From: Anastrepha obliqua
Lineage: Eukaryota > Arthropoda > Insecta > Diptera > Tephritidae
Length of the DNA stretch: 64,000 bases
Direction of reading: 5' to 3'
Assembly: GCF_027943255.1 (NCBI RefSeq)
Contig: NC_072892.1
Coordinates: 19,863,792 to 19,927,791, forward strand
The notes below the pieces were generated by a model. The model was not told the origin of the DNA and ran no database searches. It saw only the letters and a program-made list of their open reading frames with translations. This document shows, one piece after another, positions 1 through 10,599 of this stretch; position 1 is the stretch's first letter; each line of letters begins with the position of its first letter. A program made the translations under genes and the position numbers.

Positions 1-169
1 GAAAATGCGAAAAATATTAAATTTTTTAGGCAAATTTTTTTCTGGTTTTGCTACCGGGGCATGAAACCTTCCAAAGGTTATCTGTCAGACACCTAAGGGA
101 CTTTTCCGCTTATTGAAGGCGTCTGTTTATGAGAAAAGTGTAAAAAGAAAGAAAATTCTTTAATATATT
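1..169. other. AT-rich unassigned sequence
   Basis: No coding or repeat signature recognised. It precedes the RNase H LINE fragment and may be its decayed upstream part. Confidence 0.4.
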
Positions 170-774
170 ATGCGAGGGTTGATTCCAAATAGCAAGATTG
201 TATCGAGGGGAAAATATGCACCGAAGATGGAATCGGGAGTTGAAGCAGGGTTTTTCTCTAAATCAGCCAATTTTTCTATCTCCTTTAAACTGCCGAATAC
301 TGCTGATGTTCTTCAGGCAGAAGTCTTTGCAATCCTGCAGGAGTGCAGAATGCTTAAGGAACGCGGGAGCAAGGGAGATATTAACATTTTCTCCGATAGT
401 CCATCCGCGATCAAGGCTCTGACGAAGCCATGGTGCTGAACGAAACTAGTAAACTCCTGTAAGGAGGAGATGTTGTTGTTGTTGTTGCAGCAGTATAAAC
501 ATTCCCCATACATATATGCGGAATGGTGCTGAAGTGACAGACCTTGACCGGATATAAGTCCGGGTCGTTCCGGTAACGTAGAATGGACTCTCGTGGGAAC
601 GTGGAGATCAAATCTCTTGGATGTACATATAACATTTCCCTGATCAGGGTTGCAGGACATAGGAACATAAAGGGAAATGAAATTGTTGATGAGCTTGCCA
701 CAAAGGGGCTTGCCAGTTGGACACACCAAGCGAAACCAAGTCCTTTTCCACCTGAAAGCAGGAGTGAGAGTTGA
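170..774 (+). pseudogene. LOA/I-like LINE fragment: RNase H domain, split by a SINE-like insertion
   Basis: Two reading-frame pieces (170-439 and about 601-774) together cover most of a LINE-encoded RNase H domain. Visible motifs are QAEVFAI (conserved Glu), SDSPSAIKAL (conserved Asp) and, after the insertion, VAGHRNIKGNEIVDELA, which corresponds to the usual WVPGH..I.GN..AD motif. RNase H domains in this position are typical of LOA- and I-clade non-LTR elements, where they degrade template RNA during target-primed reverse transcription. The insertion at 472-600 separates the two pieces. A closely related copy without it lies at about 17,990-18,690. No RT domain precedes it here, so this is a relic. 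The family is clear; the exact clade is inferred. Confidence 0.8.
472..600 (-). mobile_element. SINE-like short repeat (family B), copy 1
   Basis: A 129-bp repeat starts with a (GTT)n run at 472-487 and ends with CGTGGGAAC at 600. The same sequence recurs at 15,538-15,731 and, inverted, at 62,588-62,714. It is flanked by an 8-bp near-identical target duplication (464-471 and 601-608, sharing the core GGAGAT). The paralogous LINE at 18,015-18,040 has the uninterrupted site. I place the simple-repeat tail at the 3' end, which gives minus orientation. There is no clear tRNA-like head, so SINE status is inferred from size, target duplication and simple-repeat tail. Confidence 0.8.
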
Positions 775-849
775 GTGGCAAATCTTCTGGCTGTCTGTTC
801 TGATTGCAGCTTTTTTATGTTGAACATTCTTTGCGTAGTTAGATGTAAG

Positions 850-1195
850 TGTTTTGCTGCACAGAGGCGTGTGCGCAGTTTGGCTGCAACAAGGTAATGG
901 TCCGAGTCGATGTTGGGCCCACGGATCGTACGTACATCTTATACACTAGAAGCGTGTCTTCCATCTATCACAACATGATCGATCTGGTTTCGCGTTTTTC
1001 GATCAGGAGAAAGCCAGATAGCTTGGTGTATCTTCTTATGCTGGAATCTGGTGCTGCAGACTACCATGATTCGGGCCCCGGCGAAGTCGATCAGCCTCTG
1101 TCCGTTTCCGGATGTTTTGTTGTGCAGAAAAATGTGAAACACAGATGGCGCTCCAAGCAGTGAGAAGGAGTTGTTCCTACGCAACGACCGGTGGG
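850..1195 (-). pseudogene. RTE-like LINE endonuclease (APE-type) C-terminal fragment
   Basis: The minus frame reads an APE-type endonuclease end: NGQRLIDFAGAR, STRFQHKKIHQA, LSPDRKTRNQIDHVVID, then after one in-frame stop near 939-941 the segment RTIRGPNIDSDHYLVAAKL. The SDH motif belongs to the catalytic core that nicks target DNA. The arrangement matches the class often labelled craniofacial-development-protein-2-like, that is RTE-type endonuclease-RTs. The internal stop and the missing N-terminus and RT make it a relic. It may belong with the RTE-like copies at 7.8, 42.2 and 63 kb. Confidence 0.75.
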
Positions 1196-1274
1196 CATTC
1201 CTACTATTTAGGACTGATAGCGTTAGGCTAATCAGCTACACTGTCAAAAATCGAATAGATTATCGAAACCAATA

Positions 1275-1325
1275 CAAGACAAGTCTTGTCGAGGCCCGAG
1301 AGGAGTGAACAAGGAAAAAAAAAGT
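1275..1325 (+). repeat. RTE-like LINE 3' terminus with short poly(A)
   Basis: The segment around TCTTGTCGAGG followed by GGAGTGAACAAGG and an A-run matches the 3' end of the RTE-like copies ending near 8,117 and 42,812. It is the extreme 3' end only. Confidence 0.6.
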
Positions 1326-1473
1326 TGGAGTCCAGAAGTTCAACAGAATCGTTTGTCCAAATGACTCAATTAATGTCCGTGTTTCAATCATAAGGATTCT
1401 TTTTTGATCAGGAGGGCTTTTCAAAGTCTTCTTTTCGCTGTGCAAACTGACTTGTATAAAGGTTTTGGCACGG

Positions 1474-2600
1474 AGGCCGCGCTCCCCTGGGATCGGGCGA
1501 CTAAGCTGGGCTCTAGGCTACCGTGGGGGTCGGCAGGTTGCGTATAGCCGGACGGCCTGTAGTACCAGGTTAGTTGCGAATAAGTTCTAACAAATAAGCA
1601 GCCCCCGACAATGAGCGGCAGGAACGGAGGAAGCGGTCTAAAAGCTAGCTAATTCGAAGAGGTTCCTGTAACAAAGGCGAATCGGCACCGCCTTTAATAA
1701 AATAAGTGTCCCCCTCATCATGCAAAGGCATGGCGAAAATACAAAAATCCAGAAGCGACTGACTCATATTGGGCGGCTTCTTGGTAAGCGTCTGTCCTCC
1801 ATGTTAGGGGCGGCTGTTAAACCAATACGATCTACATACATTAAGACCGAGCCCAGTAGGGTCTTAATTATGGAATACTGGAATACGTTAGGAGATACAG
1901 CCATGAGCTGACGACTGTATTATTCTGTTTCCTTAGTAAGCGGAGTGATATCTAGCTGAAACGGCATTCAGGCTAATAATCCCGTTAAAATGATGGCAAG
2001 GCTCCAAGAACGCTCCATACCCTGCCGCCATTAAGTATCGGCGTAGGTCTAGATGTAATATTCCTAGTTAACACTGATTCGGCTCTGAGCTTAAGGCTTT
2101 CATAAGAAGCTTCAGGCTCCCATAAGGAGTTTTTGTCAGCCCTTGCATGGCCTCCCTGCTTGCAAAGATAACCATGGAATCATTTACAAGTGACTACGCA
2201 CCAGTATATGGATAACGACTTATGAGTTGGGGTCCACAAACCAGAAATGAATACAAATCAAAAGAAAAAACAAACCACGGAAGAGTTAGAAGCTGCAACA
2301 AAAATAGTACCACAGGTGCACGAAGTAATTTTACCAACAACTATTGCAGATGGCAATAACGGCAGCGGCGAATTACTCAAAAACCCGTTCCAATGGAGCT
2401 CAAGGTTGGCATATTCGCCGCCAGGCACGGAGAGAACCAGATCGGCATCAGCGTGCCTGCAGCACTTTGGCTTCAGGAAGGTGATGACGGCCGATGAAAT
2501 ATAGTATATCGAGCCAACGGCGATAAGGTCAAAGAACTGGCTGAAATGATGGAGTTTCCGAAGAGATCAATAAACCAGCCAATGCGGGATTTGGTCACGA
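1474..2600 (+). mobile_element. R1-like LINE, 5' end only (5' UTR plus start of ORF1)
   Basis: This segment is collinear with the first ~1.1 kb of the complete element at 49,711-55,313 in reverse orientation. Shared landmarks include CGGGCGACTAAGCTGGGCTC near the 5' end, the run AACAAATAAGCAGCCCCCGA, the GCATGG hairpin at 1716-1735 and GAGTTGGGGTCCA just before the ORF1 start. The ORF1 start at 2247 is open for 85 codons and shares SGELLKNPFQWSSRLAYSPP with the intact copy. Similarity stops near 2600 after PMRDLV. The copy therefore keeps its 5' end and lacks its 3' end, the reverse of ordinary LINE truncation. Some sites inside the 5' UTR differ by small indels. Confidence 0.85.
2247..2504 (+). 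pseudogene. R1-like ORF1 N-terminal fragment
   Basis: The 85-codon frame starts at the position equivalent to the ORF1 start of the intact R1-like element. It keeps the N/Q/K-rich opening and the conserved SGELLKNPFQ..SRLA segment, then runs out of frame. Out-of-frame homology continues to about 2597 (KELAEMMEFPKRSINQPMRDLV). ORF1 of this clade is a Gag-like RNA-binding protein. The zinc-knuckle region is absent here. Confidence 0.75.
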
Positions 2601-4660
2601 ATATAACACAAAAAACTGGAGGGATCTATTTATTTTATGTAATTTTTACGGTTTTTATGGTTGCACTATCATTTGTGAATGCGTCGCGGAAATGAAAAAA
2701 AGAGTGATATGGGCCTTGCATGGTTTATGAAGAGTTTTTCTACGCTACGTTTAATTCAATTGACTTAGTAAATTTTTCATTTTTTACGCAGGCTTAATCC
2801 TTTCAAAAACCAAACCATCGAAAAAAAAAACAAAAATAGAAATTTAACTGTTAACCTCTTTTTGGATTCAATTAAAAATGCAAAAATATTTGCCTAATAT
2901 CAGCGGAATATCGATGCAAATTCCACTCAGCAATTATTTGCCAAAGCCCAACTAAAACTTGCTTACTTAACAGTTATTGTACAATTTCACAATTGTGTGT
3001 TTGCCTGTAGCTGCCTTAGGATGTGTGCATGTGTGCACATATACATATACATACATACATACATACATACATGTATAGTAGTTTGTAAAAAACGTGTGCG
3101 TATCTGGTGGAAATAAAACTATTGAAATCGTAAAGTTAGTTTAGGATTTGAATAAAACAATCGTGCCAGCTCACTCAGCAAGCGAATGAGCGCGGATGCA
3201 TCTAACAAATTAAATTTTATTGCTTACGTTGCAACAGGCAACCGATGCAATGACCCAATTTATTTTTCACTCCCCAAACGATGGCAGAGTAATTTGTAGT
3301 GGCGGAAAACCAGGAAAGTACGGGACCAGCCATCAAGAGTGCACAAGGCTGCACAATTGTAACGTTGCAGCAATTATTAGCTTGCAACTTGCAACGCACT
3401 CGCTGGTAGTTACTTGCCATACGATTATAAGGTTTTTGTTGCTAACGCATTGCACTTCAGTTCGCAAATCCCAAGAAAATTATAATCTTTTCTTCTATTT
3501 GTACGTTTTTTTTTTCACGTCTAGCTTTCACCCTGCCTCTCCACTCCACTCTAATGCATTCCTGCTTCTCCTCTACGTTGGCTTCCAAGAGACCCATCAT
3601 TAGTAGTGGCAGCTTTCCTGAATGCTGCTGCAAGTACTTGTAATTTCTGTTATTATTGCTGCTAATGTTGCTCTTGTTCCCTGTTTTCGACTCGAGCTCG
3701 CACCGTGTGTTGCATATCCCCTGGCGCTGAACGGTGCATTACTTAACTTGTTAGTATTGCTCGCTCACCATTTTGTGCATTCATTGTCCATTACGCGTGC
3801 TCTTCTCTGTTCTCTGCTGGTGGTATAATCTTCGAATTGGGTTAATTGTATATCTTGCCACAAAGGCTTGCTGCCACGTAAAGCCATGAAATGCTCTATT
3901 TGGGAATTATGCTGAGCATGAAAAAGTCGACAAAGCGCAGAAAGCGGAAAGCGAAGTCAATCCAATGTAAAAATAAAAAGTAATCAAAGTTGGAGTTGTT
4001 GTTTTGTGGCATGTTTCGCAATATGTACGAGTACTGTTATATGTTGTGTGTGTATGAGTGCATGCATACAATTCCCAATTGTTGCAATTGAGCGATGAAA
4101 TGAAAAAAAGTGCCAATGTCGCTGCCGCACTGACAGCTGGAGCAGCTGCATATGACAACGCGTGTGGCACCGTGAGTGCAGCGCTCGGCACATTGTCAAG
4201 AAGTCTTATTGCGGTGGCATGTGAAGGGTTTAATGGATTTCCAACTTGCGCCACATCGATTGCAATGACAAAATAAATTAACGTACAAGCTCTTAATAGT
4301 GTGTAAGCACAGTTTTCCGACGGTTGGGCTGGGCGAATTGAGTCGAAGTTGATTTTTCTTTTTGAGACGTACGTATTCTTCTACCAGCAGAGGGGCGAGA
4401 AAGTGTATGTGGATTAATAATTTGTTTTGGTCGCAAACCGTCATACCACACAGAGTTGTCAATATGGGTCTCAGATTGTGGGCGAGTGCTTAGCATTAAG
4501 AATAGTGCTGAACCTAAAATTTTGGCAGACTTACAGTCTGTCTAACAAATGCGTGACCGGTAAAAATCAAACCGAGAGTTTCGTTATAAAAAAAATTTGA
4601 ACACGTTGTGCAATTTGTTAGTTTTGTGAGAAATTTAGAATGGGCATATCGTTTTTTTGT
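2601..4660. other. AT-rich non-genic stretch with ACAT microsatellite
   Basis: About 2 kb with no recognisable protein or element. It holds an (ACAT)n microsatellite at about 3041-3073. Reading frames at 3220-3603, 3622-3828 and 3907-4276 have no domain signature, and their composition is that of simple sequence. Probably intergenic or intronic host DNA. Confidence 0.5.
3041..3073. repeat. (ACAT)n microsatellite
   Basis: Tandem ACAT/CATA tetranucleotides, about eight units, are visible directly. Confidence 0.9.
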
Positions 4661-4694
4661 CTGCAGAATATTCTGGCCGAACACCATCAGGTGT

Positions 4695-5983
4695 AGCGCT
4701 CATGACAGTGATGTTGGGAGAATCCGGCGGAGCCGATATGACCCACAGCATCTTGTCGATGTAATAGTTACGAAAGCGAAGGTTGCATGGGCAATCAAAT
4801 CATTCTCACCTTTCAAATCTCCAGGCCCCGATGGGATCTTTCCTAAGATGTTACATGAAACTCTTGATAGTATTCTACCATGGCTAATGGAAATTTTCAA
4901 AGCGTGTCTAAACCTAGTTTATATTTCAAACAGCTGGAAACTTGTTAGAATCGTCTTCATACCAAAGGTAGGTAGAAGAGGCCATGAAACAGCGAAGGAC
5001 TTTAGGCCAATCAGTCTGTCGTCCTTCCTTGTAAAAACTTTTGAACGGCTTTTAGATATGCACATTAGAAGTTCGCTGGAGAGTTATAGTATATCAACTG
5101 CAAAACATGCTTACCTCAAAGGCAAATCGACGGAGACAGCACTTCACGAGGTAATCCGAACCATAGAGGGGTCTCTAGTAAATAAACAGTATACCATGGC
5201 AGCTTTTCTAGACATACAAGGCACTTTTAGTAACGTTAGCACTAATGATATCCAAAGGACGTTAATGAACTTAGGGGTGGAAAATTGTATCAGCAATTGG
5301 ATCATCTCTATGCTAGAAACCAGGATCATCAAAGCTAACGTGGGTAATATCAACATAACTAAGAGAGTTCATAGGGGTACTCCACAGGGGGGAGTATTAT
5401 CTCAACTAAATCCACAAAATCTTAATAAAACTTAATAGAGGTGGGGTAAAAGCGGTGGCGTCCGCTGATGATGTAGTGCTAATGGCGTCAGGACTGTGTC
5501 CTAATACGATCAGTGGGATCATTCAAAGGTCATTAAGCGAGCCTAAGTTTAAACCCGCGTAAAACAGAACTCATGCTCTCTACCACCAGATATAAGGTGC
5601 CAATCTTTACCCTACCAAATATTAACGGACAAACTCTCTCACTTTCACCCAGTGCAAAGTACTTAGGGGTAATTTTGGACTCCAAACTTAGCTGGAAATT
5701 AAACGTCGAAGAACGGGTAAGAAAAGCTGAAATAGCTTTATATGCCTGTAAACGTATGCTTGGAAGAAGATGGGGTCTTCAACCTAAGCATACATTATGG
5801 CTGTATAAGACGGTTATACGACCAATTTTATCATATGGTTCGGTAGTTTGGTGGAAAGCTCTAGGGAGAGACAACAAATTACTCGGCAGAATACAAAGAT
5901 CAGCCTGTGCAATAACGGTCGGTGCAATCAGATCACGTCCTAGGAAGGCTCTCAACGCACTGACACACGTTATTCCAAAATAG
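4695..5983 (+). pseudogene. Reverse transcriptase domain of the LOA-like LINE (decayed)
   Basis: RT blocks in order: KSPGPDGIFPKML, FRPISLSSFLVKTFERL, AFLDIQGTFSNV (motif A with its Asp), HRGTPQGGVLS, then after a frame break near 5405 the catalytic box reads SADD instead of YADD (about 5460-5474). The thumb follows from 5573 with AKYLGVILDSKLSWKLNVEE and ILSYGSVVWWKAL. The protein would copy element RNA at the nicked target. The frame breaks and the Tyr-to-Ser change in motif C argue it is inactive. The upstream start of this open frame at 4608 lies outside the element and is not meaningful. Confidence 0.85.
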
Positions 5984-6264
5984 ACCTACACATTAAGAAG
6001 ACGGCAACCATGAGTGCATTTAGGCTAAATGAAGCGGGTCGCTGGAAAGAAAAGACTTATGGTTATGCCTGTTTATTATTGCGACAAACTCAGTTAACCT
6101 CGGTGAGGACTGACTACATCGTGCCGACGGTAACATCCAACAGGAATTTTGTCACTCTCTTTCGAACTAAGGAGTAATGGAATAAGGGACTCTCACTAAA
6201 CAACTTCGACACTACAGTCTATACAGATGGCTCTAAAATGGATTGTGGTGTTAGAGCTGGTATA

Positions 6265-6931
6265 TTTTTTTTTGTCGGGACAACTACCAAGTGCAGCACT
6301 CATAATTAAGTCCATTGTAGTACACTTGGATTTCCTTTTAATTTTCTTTAAATCTACCCGATCTTCGAAGAAATCTGAGTAGATCTTGTGGTGCCAAGGA
6401 GCCAAGATGGTCGCTTCTTAACGTGCGAAAGACCTCAAACCTGATTCGAGCGAAGGCGGGGCAGACACACAGGAAGTGGTACGCCATCTCATCCTCCTCT
6501 TCACAAGCTGGGCAGAGTACACTGTCTGAGATGCCCACCTTTTCCAAGTGCTTCGCCCACAGAAAGTGGCCCGTCATCAGTCCAACCAGCCGTCTGCACT
6601 CCCCTTTGCTTAATGACAGAAGGGTTTGCGACAGTCGATCGGACATGACAGGTAACATCAGTTTAGTCCATTTGCAGCCTCTCTCAGCCTGCCAAGCTCG
6701 CTTGTGGGTGGTAGTTACCCATTTGCTAACCGTGGCTCTGATGGCCGCAGAAGGGAGTGGCAAAACGGGCTCTGGGCCAAAGAAGTTGGCCTCAGAGCCC
6801 ATCTTAGCTAAGGAGTCAGAGGTCTCGTTACCCGCGATACCCACGTGTCCCGGGACCCATGTTAGCATCAGGCTATTATGTCTACTGACATAGTTCAGCC
6901 TGGATTTACAGGACTTGACTACCCCTGATCT
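6265..6931 (-). mobile_element. 5'-truncated LINE 3' end nested in the LOA-like LINE
   Basis: A minus-strand LINE tail with a poly(T) start at 6265-6273 is flanked by the exact 11-mer GAGCTGGTATA at 6254-6264 and 6932-6942. Its open frame (about 6338-6931) reads LTWVPGHVGIAGNETSDSLAK (RNase H end), a linker with LLSLSKGECRRLVGLMTGHF, and CPACEEEDEMAYHFLCVCPAF, a CX2C-HX4C zinc motif. The frame is open across the whole insert, so the insertion is young compared with its host LINE. The start codon assigned at 6955 lies in flanking DNA. Confidence 0.9.
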
Positions 6932-6954
6932 GAGCTGGTATAGGTATACTCTCA

Positions 6955-7729
6955 TAGACTTAAAATTGAAAAATCTGTGCGTCTCCCCAATGCCTGCAGT
7001 GTCTTTCAGGCGGAAGTACTGGCAATTGTGGGAGCTTGTAGGCTACTAATCGCAGATTTCCCTTTTAAGGACAATATCGCTATTCTTTCGGATAGTCAAG
7101 CTGCAATCCAGGCACTGGATTCAGCTACTACAAACTATTTGGTGGTGGAACAAAGTAGGAATAGCCCCACCACTTTGAATGTAAACCATAAAGTTACCTT
7201 AATCTGGGTCCCGGGACATCGGAACATTGAAGGTAACGTAAAAGCAGATGAACCGGAAAGAAGGGGATCTGCCATGAATAACGCTCTTGCAGAATCGGTA
7301 TTCACACCATTAGGTGCAGTCAAGAGCGCAATTTCCCTAAATTACCTTCGAATCGCGGATTGTAGATGGAGAGACCAGACGAAATGCAAAATCAGCAGAA
7401 CGTTATGGCCCACCTACAACCTCAAACAATCATCAATATTGTTAAACATGACACGACGGGATGCCTGGAGACTAACGGCAAACAGAACTGGCTTTTGGTG
7501 TGTCGGAGAACAAGCAGCCAAAATGGGCATCCCTCACAATACACACTGTCACAGTTGCAAACAACCGGAGAAAAAGGAGACAATCTTCCATTTTCTCTGT
7601 GAACGCCCTGCCCTAAGGAGGGACAGAATGTTAGCCCTGGGCCGACCGCTGTTCCAGAATTTCGAACAACTATCTGGCTTAGACGTCAACAACCTAATCA
7701 GGTTCTTAAACCGCACAGACTGGATATAG
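6955..7729 (+). pseudogene. RNase H and zinc-finger C-terminus of the nested LOA-like LINE
   Basis: The frame resumes after the nested insertion with CSVFQAEVLAIVGACRLL, ILSDSQAAIQALDS, LIWVPGHRNIEGNVKADEPE, then NTHCHSCKQPEKKETIFHFLCERPAL, a CX2C..HX4C motif. Together with YTDGSKMDCGV at about 6218-6250 this supplies the usual RNase H Asp-Glu-Asp set. It is the 3' coding end of the element at 4691-7812 and stops with NRTDWI at 7729. Confidence 0.85.
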
Positions 7730-8117
7730 TCATGCCGTAAATAACTGGTAAACAAAATGATGCGAAAGCGCTAGTTAGATTCTGGAAGAATCACCACAAA
7801 AACCAACCAACCAACACCATCAGTAACGACACACTGTGGAGATTAACGAACGAGGAACCCATCCTTAGGCAAATCAAATGCAGAAAGTGGCGATGGATAG
7901 GTCACACATTGAGGAAACCACCAGATAGCAATACGACAATGGCACTGGACTGGAGCCCGCAATGGAGCAGACGTCGCATTTGTTCAAAGCAAGCATTTGC
8001 TAACAAATGCCGACATCTCATGGGACGGTGCAAAACAAAAGCACAGAACCGTGTACGATGGAAGAGTCTTGTCGAGGCTCTATGCTCCCGAGGGGAGTGA
8101 ACAAGAAAAAAAAAATA

Positions 8118-9115
8118 TTGATTTTTAGAAAATGAGTTCCACGCATGAAAAACGATTTGAAGCAGTGTTCGCTTGTGCACTATAGGTCTAAAAATGTCAC
8201 GTGCATCTTCAGCAAAATATTTGAAAAAGTCGAAGACGTTCATAAATAAATGGGTGCAAGAGTATACCAAAGTTGAAAACGTGCACGACATCGTCGGACG
8301 AGGTCCGAAAAGTATACCTCTCCAAAACAAGATCAGAAGGTCATTGATTTGTTTGTGACAAAGCCGAACTTACCGTTGGGTGTAGCTGAAGCAGTTGTAT
8401 TGAAAAGGTGTTTTAATGTATCCAAAGATATGATTCGAGGATTTTTACGTGCAGGAGACCTCAAATTCCAGAGCACATTGAAAAAACCACTTCCCTCATT
8501 GTCACACTTTGAAAAAATTACTCGCATAGGATAAGGCAAATTCGGAAGGGAACTGGTCAAACGTAATATTCATGAGTAAATCTTCCTTTTGGGCTAATAG
8601 TTGTATTCATAGGACCTGGTGTTCTGCTGATAATCGACAGATTCAACGTACTTTAAAGCATCCAGTTAAGGTTCATATTTGGGCTGCTTCGCCGGAAAAG
8701 GATTTGGCAACTGATTTGTGTTTACCGGTTAAAATTTACGAAAAATCATCATTGCCTTCAGCTGCGAAGATATTTGGAAGAACTAGTCAAGCTTGAATTT
8801 TACAAGATGACAACGATTCCAAGCAGCGAAGCCGAAGGTGTGTAGAGGGGAAACAGCAAAAAGGGATTGAAATGTTGGGTAGGCTTTCACAATCGTCAGT
8901 GCCAATCCTATTGAAAATGTTTGCGCAAGTATTAGGCAAAAAGTCGAAAGTGAAATATATATACGCTCAAAGAGTTATTAAGGCAAATTCGGCGGATTTG
9001 GAGCCGATTAGTTCCTCAGCGTACGCGGACATCAACACAAAGTATGACTCAAAAATGTGCAGCCTTTATAGCTAATGGTGGTGACTATATATTTTATTGA
9101 ATATTATATATTGTG
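8118..9115 (+). pseudogene. Tc1-like transposon relic
   Basis: A series of broken frames follows the order of a Tc1 transposase. An N-terminal helix-turn-helix region is at 8130-8340 (MSRASSAKYLKKSKTFINKW, DIVGRGPKSI). A middle region is at 8572-8795 (KHPVKVHIWAASPEKD, LPSAAKIFGR). The second catalytic Asp context LQDDNDSKQRSR is at about 8797-8832. In a shifted frame, SANPIENV at about 8900-8925 carries the catalytic Glu. The end resembles A.I.NGGDY at about 9068-9087. Several stops and frameshifts are present. I could not identify terminal inverted repeats. Confidence 0.75.
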
Positions 9116-9479
9116 TATTATAAATATAAGCCCATGAAATGCCGTTTGTTTGAATCGAATGGGACAAATAGTGTTCAAGTTATGGCGGTCACGCTTTTGT
9201 TCAACAGACCATAGGTCGAACTTCTGCTTTGCTTTTTAATGTAGGTCTCATTACTAATGGAAGTTTTCGAACTTGCTAATGTTGCAATTCGAGTTTCAAG
9301 AATTGACTACATCCCGAATTAGTGCCATATTTCTTTGATTCTTAAGCCGACCTCAGTGAATTGTAGTACGATAGTTAAAGGGGCTACATAATCACTTACA
9401 ATTAAATCAATTTTAAGTGGCACGAAGAGCTCCGAGTATTGAAATAAATATTATGATATTGACATCATCGGCCTTAACA
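9116..9479. other. Unassigned AT-rich sequence
   Basis: No recognisable protein or repeat seen, beyond a TATATT-rich run near 9090-9130 that may be the decayed Tc1 end. Confidence 0.4.
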
Positions 9480-10165
9480 ACAGAGAGTGTGCAGCCCTAA
9501 GTACTGAGCGAGTCTACAAACTCCTTCTCACATGCTTCGATTTCCGTCCCTATCGGTAGGTAGGGGAAATGGTTGAATTACCGGTTTGGTACTATCCACG
9601 CAGCACAAAAACACCGTCTTGATACCATTATGAGACCACCAATAGGTAAATATCTACAGCCAACTAGAGCCGTTGTTGTAATGGAGAAGATTGATGGGAT
9701 TTAGGTTGGCGTACTGCCACAGACTGTCAAAGAAAGGGGCACCCAGTGACCTTAATCATCTAGCTACCAATCCCGGACATTTACAGAGAGAGTGCCCAAT
9801 AGCCGCCTTCTCTCAAAGGTCCCCACAGCTTCTGCAATTGCGGTTAAATGGTAAACCTAGCTTTTCTGCGTGTGTGCCGATCATCCAATGACCGGTAATC
9901 ACAGCTACGAGTTTGGAAGTTGGATGGCGAAGAGTCCCCATAACTATCTGCGTGCTGCGTCTATTGTATTGCGGCTAAAGGGCTTTCGTTATAGCGCCCG
10001 AAGAAATGGAGCTCCATCTGTCTTGCGCTTCTCTGAGAAACAGGTTGTGCAATTCCCATTTAACAGCAGTCAAGGGGATGCCGATGCCTAGGTAGATCCC
10101 TGATCTGAGTCCAATGCCGTCGATCCCGGCAAGTTCGACCGCAATTTCATTTCACTCTATGTTCC
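9480..10165 (-). pseudogene. LOA-like LINE C-terminal fragment
   Basis: On the minus strand the sequence carries GIGIPL near 10,080, then LREAQDRWSS, SKLVAVITGHWMIGTHAEKL and NRNCRSCGD, an arrangement ending in a CX2C..HX4C zinc motif, followed by a 3' tail. It is the same family as the plus-strand piece at about 18,110-18,690, with extended nucleotide similarity. Internal stops and indels make it a relic. Confidence 0.7.
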
Positions 10166-10590
10166 TGTGTTATGAAACCAAGATTAATATCGGTAATAAC
10201 GGAAAAAAGCAACGTGGCTACACTTATTGGTGGTATGATTGATGAAGAGGTGCAGAGTGCGGGACTTTATCCTGACTTGAAGCACTGCATGACCCTTTCA
10301 TGAAAAAGAAATGGAGCTCCATCCCCCCTGCGCTTCTCTGAGAAGCAAGTTGTGCAATTCCACTTTAACAACTGTCAAGGGGATGCCGATGCCTGGGTAG
10401 GAGATCTCTGATCATTTCCCTCTATGTTCCTAGGTCATGGAACCCAGATCCCTATCGGTAATAATAGAAATAAGCATACCCACTGCACTTTTCTGAGAAA
10501 CAAGGTTGCCGAGGTCTAGGTAGGAGATCTCTGAGTCCAATGCGACTTTATGCTGCCTTGAACCGCTGCATGGCCCTTTCATGATTTTTG
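9999..10590. repeat. Local tandem partial duplications of the LINE fragment
   Basis: The motif AAATGGAGCTCCATC is at 9999-10,020 and again at about 10,309. CAAGGGGATGCCGATGCC recurs near 10,070 and 10,377. The end CTGCATGACCCTTTCATGA (about 10,284) recurs with one change near 10,567. The layout is of two to three unequal copies of one 100-300 bp block. Confidence 0.75.
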
Positions 10591-10599
10591 TTCTTCTAT

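Larger units (their letters stand above)
4691..7812 (+). mobile_element. LOA-like LINE (RT to 3' end), nested in the RTE copy
   Basis: This 5'-truncated LINE starts inside the RT domain and ends in a (CCAA)n-like tail near 7800. The 11-mer AACACCATCAG occurs at 4680-4690 and 7813-7823, an exact target duplication that fixes both ends. Order of domains: RT (4.7-6.0 kb), RNase H start (about 6215-6253), a nested LINE insertion (6265-6931), the rest of RNase H and a C-terminal zinc motif (about 6960-7729). The RNase H and the CX2C..HX4C end point to the LOA/I group. Confidence 0.88.
4661..8117 (+). mobile_element. 5'-truncated RTE-like LINE copy interrupted by a LOA-like LINE
   Basis: The left piece (4661-4690, CTGCAGAATATTCTGGCCGA plus ACACCATCAG) and the right piece (7813 to the A-run ending at 8117) are adjacent in the paralog at about 42,480-42,812. 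The right piece encodes the RT C-terminus: KCRKWRWIGHTLRKPPDS, then AQNRVRWKSLVEALCSRG and a stop at about 8098. A LOA-like LINE sits between them, flanked by the duplicated 11-mer AACACCATCAG. Without the insertion this RTE copy is only about 335 bp, a normal dead-on-arrival LINE. Confidence 0.85.

Noticed and set aside
849..1163. 104-codon plus-strand open frame
   Set aside because: It is the complement of the RTE endonuclease fragment on the minus strand; the plus peptide has no known pattern.
4058..4276. Ala-rich 72-codon frame
   Set aside because: Short, no domain, no conserved start context; more likely chance in a locally GC-richer stretch.
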